IMG/VR virus record: IMGVR_UViG_3300031753_000004
Location: 1-64,000 of that record
Direction: 5' to 3' (one strand)
DNA: 64,000 nucleotides
Origin: a virus
The notes beneath the pieces are model-generated. The model did not search any database. It was not told the DNA's origin and saw only the letters and a list, made by a program, of their open reading frames with translations. The translations under genes and the position numbers were made by a program. Every line of letters begins with the position of its first letter. Positions within the stretch are counted from its first letter, which is position 1. Positions 24,134-31,888 of this stretch are shown here, piece after piece.

Positions 24134-24391
24134 CTACGGCTTCTTCTTGGCCCCTCCCGCCGGAGGAGTCACCGGAGCGGCCGGCGTGTTGGCGGCAATG
24201 TCTGCCGCGAGAGCGGCCTGCGACGTTTGCAGCGCCGTTACAATCGCTGCTAGTTTTGTCGGGTTCGTCCCAGCGGCGGCGAGTTGAGCGGCCAAGTTGT
24301 TGATGAACTGGACGGCGGACCCTTCGACAGTGACATTTTGGGCCACCTGAGCGGACAGGGCGGCAAGGGGATCAGTCGGAGGTGCTGACAT
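24134..24391 (-). CDS. small Ala-rich protein
   Basis: An 85-residue Ala-rich helical protein (AALSAQVAQNV; LQTSQAALAADIAAN) with a Pro/Gly/Lys tail. A good AAGGAGCACGAAC leader precedes the ATG. No transmembrane segment. It lies at the head-tail module border and may be a minor structural protein; the helical part resembles small phage scaffold-like or fibre-linking segments. Not recognised. Confidence 0.6.
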   Translation of the reverse strand: MSAPPTDPLAALSAQVAQNVTVEGSAVQFINNLAAQLAAAGTNPTKLAAIVTALQTSQAALAADIAANTPAAPVTPPAGGAKKKP

Positions 24392-24403
24392 AGTTCGTGC
24401 TCC

Positions 24404-25273
24404 TTACTTGGGTTGGTTGGCTTTAACGGATGCTTCCAGGGCGTCACCAGACGCCCTGAGTTGGTTCGTGGCATCAACAAGCGCCTGCGGATCATTGTTT
24501 GGGTCGTTGATAGATGTCGCTATGGCGGCGATCGCCCTAGACTGCTGGTTGAGCAACCGGATGATGTAGTTGAGATTGCTGCTTACGGAGCCGAAGCCCG
24601 GGGAAATAGAAGCTCTCGCCTTTCGGTATGCTGTTAGCCTGGAATATGCCCCCGCCTGCGCCTCTTTGCCGCCACCCGGTTTTGCGTCGGCTCCCCAAAC
24701 GTCGGTAGACGTGCCGATCGCCGTTTCGATCGAGGCATAACCAGTAGGGGCCAGCGTGAACGGTTTCGATAGTACCCCACGGAAATCGAAAGGCCCCGCC
24801 GTCTGTTCTTCCTCAAACCATTTAGGAAGAGCGAAATTAGCGACAGGAACGCCGTCGATCTCGTACCCAGTCCCCTCAAGCATGTCGCCGATTTCATGCG
24901 GCCAGATGGCGCGTCCAGAGAGGTATGGGCCTTCGGCAAGGTCTGTTACGTAGGGGTTGATGAGCGATTCACCAACTTCGTGGCTGAGGACTTCCGGCCA
25001 CGCAATGCCAGAGGTTTTCGCGAAAACGTAGCTAACCGTTGCACCCTGCGCGTCTCGGGTGTGATAGCCTTCCGCACCAGCCTGGTCTGAGTTGTCCAGT
25101 ATGAAGACAATCTCGTATCCCGGCGTGACCTTTGTGTCCTTCCACAACTTTGCCGGAATGTTCCAGGTGGGCGCAATGTCCCGCGCCACCTGCGTCTGGA
25201 CGGCATTGGCGGCAGCCTGGAAGTCCGTTTCGCTCACCACCGTCGATTGGTTGACTAGCAACACCTGTCGCAT
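24404..25273 (-). CDS. zincin-like putative metallopeptidase
   Basis: A 289-residue protein; the ATG overlaps a stop (TGATG). Residues about 80-150 contain VSYVFAKTSGIAWPEVLSHE followed by VGESLINP, resembling the 'SHE(L/V)xEx(L)xDP' motif of a phage/bacterial zincin-like family, then PHEIGDMLEG further on. The classical HExxH is not complete, so activity is uncertain. The C-terminal 90 residues are helical (SSNLNYIIRLLNQQSRAIAA). No signal peptide. In a window with no recognisable endolysin it is a candidate for a lytic or processing protease. Confidence 0.55.
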   Translation of the reverse strand: MRQVLLVNQSTVVSETDFQAAANAVQTQVARDIAPTWNIPAKLWKDTKVTPGYEIVFILDNSDQAGAEGYHTRDAQGATVSYVFAKTSGIAWPEVLSHEVGESLINPYVTDLAEGPYLSGRAIWPHEIGDMLEGTGYEIDGVPVANFALPKWFEEEQTAGPFDFRGVLSKPFTLAPTGYASIETAIGTSTDVWGADAKPGGGKEAQAGAYSRLTAYRKARASISPGFGSVSSNLNYIIRLLNQQSRAIAAIATSINDPNNDPQALVDATNQLRASGDALEASVKANQPK

Positions 25274-25377
25274 CAGTCTCGTGCCTTCCAGGGGTTGTGC
25301 CTACCGTCATCAACCCAGACCCACGCTAGGAATCCAAGGATGATGACGGCGACAGCTACTATGATGGCTGCCTCAAT
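25273..25377 (-). CDS. possible 34-residue membrane peptide
   Basis: A short frame filling the gap between two genes. It ends with TGA sharing its A with the next ATG (TGATG). It encodes IIVAVAVIILGFLAWVWV, a clear transmembrane helix, then a charged tail. No ATG/GTG/TTG is in frame; the only candidate is ATT, preceded by the end of the upstream gene. Supported by the coupling and the hydrophobic helix, weakened by the start. Confidence 0.3.
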   Translation of the reverse strand: MEAAIIVAVAVIILGFLAWVWVDDGRHNPWKARD

Positions 25378-25390
25378 GTGAGCACCGTTA

Positions 25391-25954
25391 TCATGGGCCG
25401 GTCGGTGCAGCGGCAGAGCCGGCCGGAGCCGCTGCACCGATCCCACCTACAAGGCTGCCGATCAATGGCAGTAGCAGGGGAATCGCCGCCGCCATTGCCG
25501 GGTTGCTGGCGAGTAGCGGAGCCAGAGCAGCAGGCAGGCCGCCGAGGAACGATTGCACCTGCGAGGTCGGCACGCTGGATAGTGCTTGCTTGATCGGGGC
25601 AAGGGCGCTTCCAGTGCCGCCGGATACGCCACCCGAGGAGACGAAGATCGGCCACAGCGGAAAGCCGCCCGCCCACTGCGGATCGATCAGTCCAGCCGGG
25701 TGGTTGCCGGCAATGACGAAACCGTAGTACTCTTTGAACGAAACCGAGGTCTCAAGGTTGATATCCTTGTAGGCCATTGTTGTCTTGTCGAATGGAGTAC
25801 CGCCTGGCACGGGTCCAAGGCGTAGATTCTCGGCGCAGGCGAGAACCGCAGCAATCAACTGACCGAGCAGGTCAACGACGGTCGATTGGAAGTCGTTCCC
25901 GCTAGGCACTGCCACGGGCGGAGTAGCGGGAGGGGCTGATACGGGTGAAGACAT
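25391..25954 (-). CDS. hypothetical Pro/Ala/Gly-rich protein
   Basis: A 187-residue protein preceded by AGGAGCACCGAACTA. Pro-rich N-terminus, a globular middle (FKEYYGFVIAGNHPAGLIDP), and an Ala/Leu/Gly-rich C-terminus (AIPLLLPLIGSLVGGIGAAAP) that could be a membrane segment. It lies among small membrane proteins. Function unknown. Confidence 0.6.
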   Translation of the reverse strand: MSSPVSAPPATPPVAVPSGNDFQSTVVDLLGQLIAAVLACAENLRLGPVPGGTPFDKTTMAYKDINLETSVSFKEYYGFVIAGNHPAGLIDPQWAGGFPLWPIFVSSGGVSGGTGSALAPIKQALSSVPTSQVQSFLGGLPAALAPLLASNPAMAAAIPLLLPLIGSLVGGIGAAAPAGSAAAPTGP

Positions 25955-26232
25955 TAGTTCGGTGCTCCTAGTTCGGGTTCTTGATTAGTAGCTGACGCTT
26001 CGGTTTCCTCCTCTTCGTCTAGCGGAGGAAACCAGTTCTCAGGGTTCATTGCATAGAAGAATTTGGAGACTAGAACGCACGGCCAGAATGCGATCGTGAA
26101 CACGGTTATGGCCGTCCATCCCCAGTTCCACTTCGTAAGGCTACTTCCCGGCCTACCGAGGTGGGATATCCACGAGCAGGCCATCAGGCCGGCGCAGAAG
26201 ACGTATGCCAATACCCAACCCCACCAAGGCAT
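25954..26232 (-). CDS. small two-helix membrane protein
   Basis: A 92-residue protein. Two hydrophobic segments: VLAYVFCAGLMACSW (residues 7-21) and TAITVFTIAFWPCVLV (about 40-55), then an acidic C-terminus (LDEEEETEAS). Its stop overlaps the next ATG. A holin-like topology is possible but not more than that. Confidence 0.6.
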   Translation of the reverse strand: MPWWGWVLAYVFCAGLMACSWISHLGRPGSSLTKWNWGWTAITVFTIAFWPCVLVSKFFYAMNPENWFPPLDEEEETEASATNQEPELGAPN

Positions 26233-26235
26233 TAC

Positions 26236-27003
26236 TCACCTCACGTGATAGATCGCATTGGTCCAACTTGTCTTCCACTTTGAATAACTCATGTACCCGA
26301 CGGGCGCAGCGGTGGAACCGGCACTCGGCGGTGCTCCGCCAGCCGGTGGCATCATGCCGGGAGGCGCTCCCCCGGCCGGCGGAGAAGCCTGCGGCGGCGC
26401 CCCCACGGACGGCGGAGCAGATGGAGGCGCTCCCACCGCAGGCGGTACTACGATAGGCGGTGCTGGGTGGAGGATGATCGGCGACTGCGGCACCTGAAAC
26501 ACCGGGGGCGCTCCAATGGCCGGCGGTACGTACGGTGCCGGGGCGATGGGCGTCGGGACGTAGGGCGGTGCTCCCATCGATGGCGGTACGTAAGGAGGCG
26601 GTCCCACAGCAGGCGGAACGTAGGGAGGAGCACCAATAGCAGGAGGCACGTAAGGGGGAGCGCCAATAGCAGGCGGTACATAGGGCGGTGGTCCTTCAGC
26701 CGGAGGGTAGTACGGCGGAGCCCACGGCCCGGCGCCGGGTTGCCCTTGGATGTACGGGGCGACGTAGGGGGCAGGCGCTACTTGAGGAGCCGGCTGCTGG
26801 ATGATAATTGGCTGCGGTGCGGGTGCAGGCGGTGGAGGTTGATACGGGGCAACCGGGGCAGGAGCCGGCTGTGTGCCCCCTGCCTCCAGCCTCTCCAGCC
26901 TCCGTTCCACGCTGTTGCGCCAGGGCAGGATGCAGACTCGGTGGTAAGTCGGTGGCGCTTGCGCCGGTTGGCACAGTGCCATCAGTAGGATCAGGCTGTT
27001 CAT
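26236..27003 (-). CDS. secreted proline-rich decapeptide-repeat protein
   Basis: A 255-residue protein with a short signal peptide (MNSLILLMALCQPAQA). A charged linker follows (RNSVERRLERLEAG), then a Pro/Ala/Gln-rich region and, at residues 101-170, seven 10-residue units of the form P-A-x-G-x-P-P-Y-V-P (PAIGAPPYVP twice exact). The last 50 residues end in YMSYSKWKTSWTNAIYHVR. The whole is probably extended (polyproline-like), possibly a periplasm- or wall-spanning spacer. The ATG overlaps the upstream stop. Confidence 0.7.
   Translation of the reverse strand: MNSLILLMALCQPAQAPPTYHRVCILPWRNSVERRLERLEAGGTQPAPAPVAPYQPPPPAPAPQPIIIQQPAPQVAPAPYVAPYIQGQPGAGPWAPPYYPPAEGPPPYVPPAIGAPPYVPPAIGAPPYVPPAVGPPPYVPPSMGAPPYVPTPIAPAPYVPPAIGAPPVFQVPQSPIILHPAPPIVVPPAVGAPPSAPPSVGAPPQASPPAGGAPPGMMPPAGGAPPSAGSTAAPVGYMSYSKWKTSWTNAIYHVR
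26494..26703 (-). repeat. seven 30-bp coding repeats
   Basis: Codes for the seven PAxGxPPYVP units of the 26236-27003 protein. Period 30 bp throughout; unit sequences differ mainly at third positions. Confidence 0.8.
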
Positions 27004-27887
27004 CTTCTCACCTCATTTTTGGCTCTTCGTTCGTCTTCATATGGGTTGTCCGGCAGTTCAGGATTCATTCCGTCGAACAAGTAGTAGGTTCTTATCTTCC
27101 CGTCTGGCATTTTCTCTGCTCGAACAGGAGAGCGTTTGTATCCCCACTTCGGGAACTTCTCCAAGTCGGCCTTTGTGTTCTGTGTTACAGCAGCGGTGTG
27201 CTCGTCCGTGAATCGATGCGGATGCCCGTCTTTCTCGTAATTGTGCTTTAAGATCGCGTCGGCATAGATGCCGTTGGGCATGTACCACCATTGCCAGGAC
27301 GCGAGGCCGTGCCATCCAGAGCAGCCGCTTCGGTAGTAATCATGGAAGCCAGTCGCGCCATACTTGCACGTCGCTCCGAAGGCACGGCATTCCTTCGCTG
27401 CGAGCAGCCAGACCCACCGTTCAACTAGCTGGCGCTTCCGCTCTTCGTTCTCATTCAGCGGTTGATGCCAGTCCTCTCTCTCTGCCGTCCGCCTGTCTTC
27501 CATGTGGGGAACGACAGCCACGGCATGGACAACCAACGTCGTGCGCCCGTCTTTCTCGAGAATGTACTCCGTCCTGATCCCGGCATCGGCGTACCCAGGC
27601 GAGCCATGCTTAATGGCTAGGTCTATTTGCTCCCGGTCACTTTCGTGGATGGGGTCAGGGAAAGGCACTTTTTTGATCGGCTCGCACGTCATCTCTACCT
27701 TGTGCTTCCCGTCCTTGGACTGGAGGATGATCTTCTTGCCTGGCTTGATCTCGACCGGACCTGAGACGCCATCTTTGTCCAGCTTGTGAACTTCCGGCTC
27801 TTGTCGAGCGGCCATAAGAATGAGAATCTGCAACCCAACTCCGGGCGCGCCGATCAAAGCAAATAGTAGAACAATCAGCCACTTCAT
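27000..27887 (-). CDS. membrane-anchored hypothetical protein
   Basis: A 295-residue protein. N-terminal signal anchor (MKWLIVLLFALIGAPGVGLQILIL), then a beta-type domain (GPVEIKPGKKIILQSKDGKHKVEM), then a domain with conserved-looking aromatic/His/Cys positions (AAKECRAFGATCKYG, FHDYYRSGCSGWHGLASWQWWY). The body would be outside the membrane. The ATG at 27887 follows AAGGTTGACGTG; a GTG at 27890 is possible. Enzyme or lysis role unknown. Confidence 0.65.
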   Translation of the reverse strand: MKWLIVLLFALIGAPGVGLQILILMAARQEPEVHKLDKDGVSGPVEIKPGKKIILQSKDGKHKVEMTCEPIKKVPFPDPIHESDREQIDLAIKHGSPGYADAGIRTEYILEKDGRTTLVVHAVAVVPHMEDRRTAEREDWHQPLNENEERKRQLVERWVWLLAAKECRAFGATCKYGATGFHDYYRSGCSGWHGLASWQWWYMPNGIYADAILKHNYEKDGHPHRFTDEHTAAVTQNTKADLEKFPKWGYKRSPVRAEKMPDGKIRTYYLFDGMNPELPDNPYEDERRAKNEVRR

Positions 27888-27929
27888 CACGTCAACCTTC
27901 TTTCTGCCTCTTCAGTCCGTGACTCGGAT

Positions 27930-28244
27930 CTATCTCCTGTGTCCGCCCCACCCGATGCTTAACCCAACTCCGGGGCTGTAACCGTATGGGTAGGTGTAGC
28001 CGGGGTAGTAGTACGGGGCTGGTGCCGGGACGACCGGGGCAACCGGAGCAACGTATGGAGTCGTCGGGTACGGGTAGTAGTAGGGGTAAGGGTTGTAATA
28101 GCCGTAATACGGCTGGGCATAGTAGGGGCGGTATCCCCATCCTCCGCCCACTCCAAGGCTGAAGCCTCCACGCCAATGGTCACGGTCATCCACCTTCGTC
28201 GTGCAAGGCACCGAGAGGGCGATCAGCAGAGCTAGTGCGTTCAT
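27930..28244 (-). CDS. secreted Tyr/Pro/Gly-rich protein
   Basis: A 104-residue protein with a cleavable-looking signal peptide (MNALALLIALSVPCTTK) and a low-complexity body: GVGGGWGYRPYYAQPYYG and clusters of Tyr-Pro. Such Tyr/Pro-rich short secreted proteins are frequent in planctomycetes. The start is coupled to the holin-like gene's stop by ATGA. Role unknown. Confidence 0.6.
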   Translation of the reverse strand: MNALALLIALSVPCTTKVDDRDHWRGGFSLGVGGGWGYRPYYAQPYYGYYNPYPYYYPYPTTPYVAPVAPVVPAPAPYYYPGYTYPYGYSPGVGLSIGWGGHRR

Positions 28245-28588
28245 GTCTTCACCGTTACTTGGGCCGTGGCTGGGACGTTGCTCAAGGCAGCCGTCTTGTG
28301 TAACGTCCGTGACTTGGTGTAGTTCACGATAGTCCAGGCAGAAGCCGCCACCGCTATGGCTGCCACGACAAGGTTAGTGATGGCACCGTAGAGGGTAGAG
28401 GCGTCGGCCGGCTTCACTATCCCGGTCGAGAGCATGATGCTCATACCCACCTTGAGGAACGTCAGCCAGGTCTCGCTCGGTATGCCAGTCTTGGCACCGA
28501 TCCAGGTCTGCACGTCGGCAGGGGTCTCTACCACGGTTGGCGTCGGATCGGTCGCCACTATCGTCCCTCCAGTTGCCTCTGCACCCAT
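28241..28588 (-). CDS. putative holin (Pam3_gp28-like)
   Basis: A 115-residue protein. Central region: TFLKVGMSIMLSTGIVKPADASTLYG, then a strong transmembrane helix (TNLVVAAIAVAASAWTIV) and a basic stretch (NYTKSRTLHK). The amphipathic helix, 'G.......ad.....ga......v..G', and single membrane helix are as I remember for the Pam3_gp28 putative holin family. It overlaps the Cys-rich secreted protein gene by 31 bp. Confidence 0.55.
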   Translation of the reverse strand: MGAEATGGTIVATDPTPTVVETPADVQTWIGAKTGIPSETWLTFLKVGMSIMLSTGIVKPADASTLYGAITNLVVAAIAVAASAWTIVNYTKSRTLHKTAALSNVPATAQVTVKT

Positions 28589-29151
28589 GCGGGCGGAGGC
28601 CAGCTTACCGGGGGCTTCATGCCTCCAGCCGATGGGCCGGAAGGAGGCGCGCCACCAGCGGCCGGCGGAGTCACCGGCGGATTAGTTCCCGGTCCCGGAG
28701 CCGGAGGGTTAGGATTCACCACCGGAGGCGGAACGACAGGCGGCGTCGGCTTCATAGTCGGTGGCCCGACCAGTATCGTCAGCGGGAACATATCACTCGG
28801 CACGGTCAGGACGGTGCCCGTATCTCCGTGGGTCATGTTGATACCGGCTGGCGGCGGCCACGTGGCGTGCTGCTTACGAGCCTGTTCCAGCCACTTCTTG
28901 CCATCGCAGCACTGGCAGTCCTTACAGGTGCATCCCGGCCCGCATGGACAGTCGGGGCAGCACTGGCCTACCTCCCTGCTCTCCCTCACCGCCGGCACAG
29001 GCTTATCCGGGCTAGTGTCAATTCTCGGCGCATGCGGAACGTAGTACCTCGGCGGTTGCTGCGCCCTGGTGCAACTCACGAGGTACAGGAAGCACGCCAC
29101 GACGAACCCGGCTGTCAAGAAGCTCCACCACGGACTCCACTTGCGGTTCAT
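28558..29151 (-). CDS. membrane-anchored Cys-cluster, Pro-rich protein
   Basis: A 197-residue protein. AGGAGAAGAGT lies just before the chosen ATG (MNRKWSPW); a longer frame exists upstream. One membrane helix (SFLTAGFVVACFLYLVSCT) with a possible lipobox-like LVSC. A dense Cys cluster follows at about 65-85 (CCPDCPCGPGCTCKDCQCC), likely metal-binding. The C-terminal third is Pro/Gly-rich. The body is probably extracytoplasmic. Confidence 0.65.
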   Translation of the reverse strand: MNRKWSPWWSFLTAGFVVACFLYLVSCTRAQQPPRYYVPHAPRIDTSPDKPVPAVRESREVGQCCPDCPCGPGCTCKDCQCCDGKKWLEQARKQHATWPPPAGINMTHGDTGTVLTVPSDMFPLTILVGPPTMKPTPPVVPPPVVNPNPPAPGPGTNPPVTPPAAGGAPPSGPSAGGMKPPVSWPPPAWVQRQLEGR

Positions 29152-29186
29152 ACTCTTCTCCTGCCCCGTATAGGGGCGGTTAGTGT

Positions 29187-29468
29187 TCACGTCACGACAA
29201 TCTGCCCGGTGGTCTCAGCGTTGTGCCCGTCGTGGAATGTCCACGTTCCCGGAGGCACTCCCGTCAAGTCGAAGCTCACGCCGTCATCGGGAGCTATGTC
29301 CTGCCCGTTGGCATCGGCGTTAATCAGGCTGTCCGGAGATCCGTCATCCCAGACCACCGAATGCACGACGGCGTCGTTGTTCTCCACACCGAGCGGTGTA
29401 GAGGCCCTCACCGGCGTTGACTTCGGAGAGATGCTCCCCTCGGAAGTGAACTCGATCACCTTTGCCAT
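29187..29468 (-). CDS. cupredoxin-like small protein without the copper cysteine
   Basis: A 93-residue protein; the ATG of MAKVIEFTSEG has AGGAGATCCAG upstream. Layout is plastocyanin-like: VIEFTSEG, VVHSVVWDDGSPDS, DGVSFDLTGVPPGTWTF, HDGHNAETTGQIVV. The first His (VVHS) and the second (DGHN) are in the usual places, but the copper Cys and Met of FxCxxHxxM are replaced by Asp and Glu/Thr. A structural cupredoxin fold is likely, a blue copper site is not. Confidence 0.6.
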   Translation of the reverse strand: MAKVIEFTSEGSISPKSTPVRASTPLGVENNDAVVHSVVWDDGSPDSLINADANGQDIAPDDGVSFDLTGVPPGTWTFHDGHNAETTGQIVVT

Positions 29469-29518
29469 GTCTGGATCTCCTTGAATACCCCGCACGGGGG
29501 CGGTTAGCGTTCTTCACT

Positions 29519-30517
29519 TCAGGTAGGGCACTGCTGCTGCGGAGGGTTGCTGTACCCTCTCTGCGGCTGCACCCGTATCATTCGCTGCCGTGGCTGCGTC
29601 TGCTGGTACTTCTGAAACGGGTCAGGACTTGGCTGGGTAGGAGCAGGACCAGGACCGCCGTTCCCAAGATCGAAATTGTTGCCACGATACAGGTCAATGT
29701 TTCCACTATCGCCGTATCGGTAGTATCCATCCCCGTACTCCTGACTGGGCGGTAGTTGCTGCTGCTGATGCTCATATATCCACTGATTGATCTGCGGCTG
29801 GTTAGGTGGAGTGGTCTGCGGTTGATAGAGCTGTGCCTGTAGCTGCTGTCCGCTATTCCAGCCGCACCGTTGAAGGAAGCCTTGAATGGCTCGCACCGAG
29901 CAGTAGATGCCGGGACCGCCGCGAGGATCTTCCTGCTTCGCTAATCGCGGAGGCCCTGCATAAGCGGAACACACGCCGATAAGCTGTCCGGTGTCGAGGT
30001 CAAGTAAATTTCCGCCTGATCGCCCGTGCCACGGAGGTTCCCGAGTGAAAGTAATGGATGGGTCGGAGGCGACCCCCCGACCCATCGGCACTGACGACCC
30101 AAGGAGCGTGGCTCGGCGAGTAGTCACGGGGAGACGCATTTCGTCATACCCCACAGACACTATGTTTCGGCCTGGAACATATCCAGGAGGAGCGACAGGG
30201 CACACGTAGGGAAATGGCCCCTGAACCTCTATTAGTGCGATGTCCAGTTTCTTGTCTTGGTAGACCAGGCGTTTCCAAGCCCGTTGATTTGTGCCCACAG
30301 GCCAACCCTGCGGGACCGGGAAATCCACCTTGAGCGGGGCACTGGTATTGTGCCCATCGAAGCCATGTGCGCATCCGAGAAGGTAGCTGTGCTGGGCGTC
30401 GGTGTAGATGACGGTGGCGGAACACCCCAAGCCGGGTAGGCGCACAACGGCGTCTATCGGCCCGGCCATCGCCACTGACGCGAATAGGAGACTCAGGATT
30501 GCGGCTGTGTAGCGCAT
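29519..30517 (-). CDS. secreted trypsin-like serine protease with Gln/Pro-rich tail
   Basis: A 332-residue protein. Start at the ATG of MRYTAAILSLLFASVAMAGP, a standard signal peptide; the frame extends far upstream but overlaps two other genes. Catalytic triad visible: His in LLGCAHGFDG (about residue 50), Asp in KKLDIALIEV (about 96), Ser in HGRSGGNL (about 165). GCSATVIYT and GQLIGVCSAY are the usual strands. After about residue 225 the sequence is Gln/Pro/Tyr/Gly-rich. Would act outside the cytoplasmic membrane; possible roles are lysis, processing of secreted phage proteins or host surface degradation. Confidence 0.85.
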   Translation of the reverse strand: MRYTAAILSLLFASVAMAGPIDAVVRLPGLGCSATVIYTDAQHSYLLGCAHGFDGHNTSAPLKVDFPVPQGWPVGTNQRAWKRLVYQDKKLDIALIEVQGPFPYVCPVAPPGYVPGRNIVSVGYDEMRLPVTTRRATLLGSSVPMGRGVASDPSITFTREPPWHGRSGGNLLDLDTGQLIGVCSAYAGPPRLAKQEDPRGGPGIYCSVRAIQGFLQRCGWNSGQQLQAQLYQPQTTPPNQPQINQWIYEHQQQQLPPSQEYGDGYYRYGDSGNIDLYRGNNFDLGNGGPGPAPTQPSPDPFQKYQQTQPRQRMIRVQPQRGYSNPPQQQCPT

Positions 30518-30726
30518 TCGTCCGCTTTCTCCTTCAGGTGAATCCAGAGCATGCCAACCATTGCCGAACTTCCCGCGAAGAAGTAGCCGAGCATCGCTAC
30601 CGCGAACCCTCTCCACCATCCGGGCGTCATGTCCTCGCAAACTTCCATTACCCAGCAGCCGACGCCCATCAGGGCCAGTCCACCGTAAGCCATCGACCAA
30701 AACAGAATTCCGATTGCGAGCAGCAC
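30493..30726 (-). CDS. small two-helix membrane protein
   Basis: A 77-residue protein. I place the start at the GTG sharing its G with the upstream TAG (TAGTG). Two hydrophobic helices: LLAIGILFWSMAYGGLALMGVG and GFAVAMLGYFFAGSSAMVG, then a charged tail. It overlaps the protease signal-peptide codons by 25 bp. Topology suits a holin or a membrane partner of the protease. Confidence 0.6.
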   Translation of the reverse strand: MLLAIGILFWSMAYGGLALMGVGCWVMEVCEDMTPGWWRGFAVAMLGYFFAGSSAMVGMLWIHLKEKADECATQPQS

Positions 30727-30914
30727 TAGTCGTCCTGGTTGAAGTACACGACAGAAAACGCACAAAGAACCGAGAACAGAACCATTCCCATGAAGAAAAA
30801 GAACTGCCCCCAAGCCGTGTCAGTTCCGCCGACTTTGCTTTGCCCATAACCCACAAGGCCAAAGACAAGGGCCGCGCTTCCGATCAGGCTGGCGAATGTG
30901 TAAAGCGTATTCAT
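30726..30914 (-). CDS. small two-helix membrane protein
   Basis: A 62-residue protein almost wholly hydrophobic: TLYTFASLIGSAALVFGLV and WGQFFFFMGMVLFSVLCAF. TAATG coupling to the upstream gene and TAGTG coupling to the next. Holin-like size and topology; no family recognised. Confidence 0.6.
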   Translation of the reverse strand: MNTLYTFASLIGSAALVFGLVGYGQSKVGGTDTAWGQFFFFMGMVLFSVLCAFSVVYFNQDD

Positions 30915-31888
30915 TAGCCAAATACTTCCTTTACCTGTCTAACAAGTTCATCCCCGTTTGCCTTGGTGGGGATGAGCATTCCACCTTCGCCGATTTCGTT
31001 CCATGCGTAGTTCAGGACGAGCCCGATATTGGGACTGCCGGCAATGAACTTCTTGGCGGCGAGCAACAGTTCTCGGTACTTCTCCGGCGTAACGGCGTCG
31101 AAGTAACCCTCCGGAGGAATGTCGAGCGGGCGCCTGTCAAAACCGGCGCACACGACAGGCACGTACTTCGCCCCGGTCGCAGCAAAGCTGTCCCAATACG
31201 GCGGAATCGTAGTGAGTAGGCTGCCGTAGTCGATAGCCACCGTCTCTGTCGGAAGATGCCCGACGCTGGCGTAATCGCCGCACACGAAATCAAAGCCATC
31301 TGCCAGCGCCTGGGGAACGTCGGCTGGATTGGACAGCGTGCCACCCAGAAGCAAGTCGTTGCCCAGCCCAGCCCGATCTCTGAGCACCTGCAAAAATACC
31401 TTGGCGTTAGCGCCTAACTGAGAATGAAAGTCAGCCGCCGAATCGATAATCAGCACAGGCTTGCCGCCAACACGCAAGTACTGCGGATCGGCAAAGTAGC
31501 TTGCCCAGAGGTCGCAAGTGGTGCTCCAGACGCCTGGGTCTGTAATGATGTAGTTCGGACTACAGACATAGTTGAGGCAGAACTTGAGGCGCGACTTGTT
31601 CGGAGCGGTCAGGAAGAAATTCAGCCCGTTGTTGCTGTTCGCAATGGTGCCGGGGAAGTGTTCGACGCGCGGAGTGGCGTACCAGTCGTACGCGAGGAAG
31701 TCGAGTCCGGCGTCTGCGGCTTGGCCTATCTGCGCGGCCATAATCGCCAGCAGGTCATCGAACCAGCCGACGAGGGGCTCTCGCAATGGAAACTTGAGCC
31801 GCCAGTCTGTGGCACCGTTGAAGTAGTGGGGCGCTCCGAACGCCCGCCACCACCCGCTGAAGTACCAGGCTCCTACCAATGGCCTCAC
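30914..31888 (-). CDS. WbsX/GH99-like TIM-barrel protein
   Basis: A 324-residue protein. GTG start overlapping the upstream TGA (GTGA), giving VRPLVGAWYFSGW. Motifs of the WbsX/GH99-like group: GAWYFSGWW at the N-terminus, DFLAYDWYA at about residue 58, and the C-terminal LNYAWNEIGEGGMLIPT (family consensus 'NaWNEwaEG..l.P'). In host genomes these are found in O-antigen and exopolysaccharide loci. Here it lies next to another barrel protein and secreted proteins, so a wall- or capsule-glycan hydrolase is plausible. Confidence 0.7.
   Translation of the reverse strand: MRPLVGAWYFSGWWRAFGAPHYFNGATDWRLKFPLREPLVGWFDDLLAIMAAQIGQAADAGLDFLAYDWYATPRVEHFPGTIANSNNGLNFFLTAPNKSRLKFCLNYVCSPNYIITDPGVWSTTCDLWASYFADPQYLRVGGKPVLIIDSAADFHSQLGANAKVFLQVLRDRAGLGNDLLLGGTLSNPADVPQALADGFDFVCGDYASVGHLPTETVAIDYGSLLTTIPPYWDSFAATGAKYVPVVCAGFDRRPLDIPPEGYFDAVTPEKYRELLLAAKKFIAGSPNIGLVLNYAWNEIGEGGMLIPTKANGDELVRQVKEVFG

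Noticed and set aside
26467-26988. 173-codon Arg-rich plus-strand ORF
   Set aside because: Opposite strand of the Pro/Gly-rich decapeptide-repeat gene; its RRYVR-type repeats mirror that repeat.
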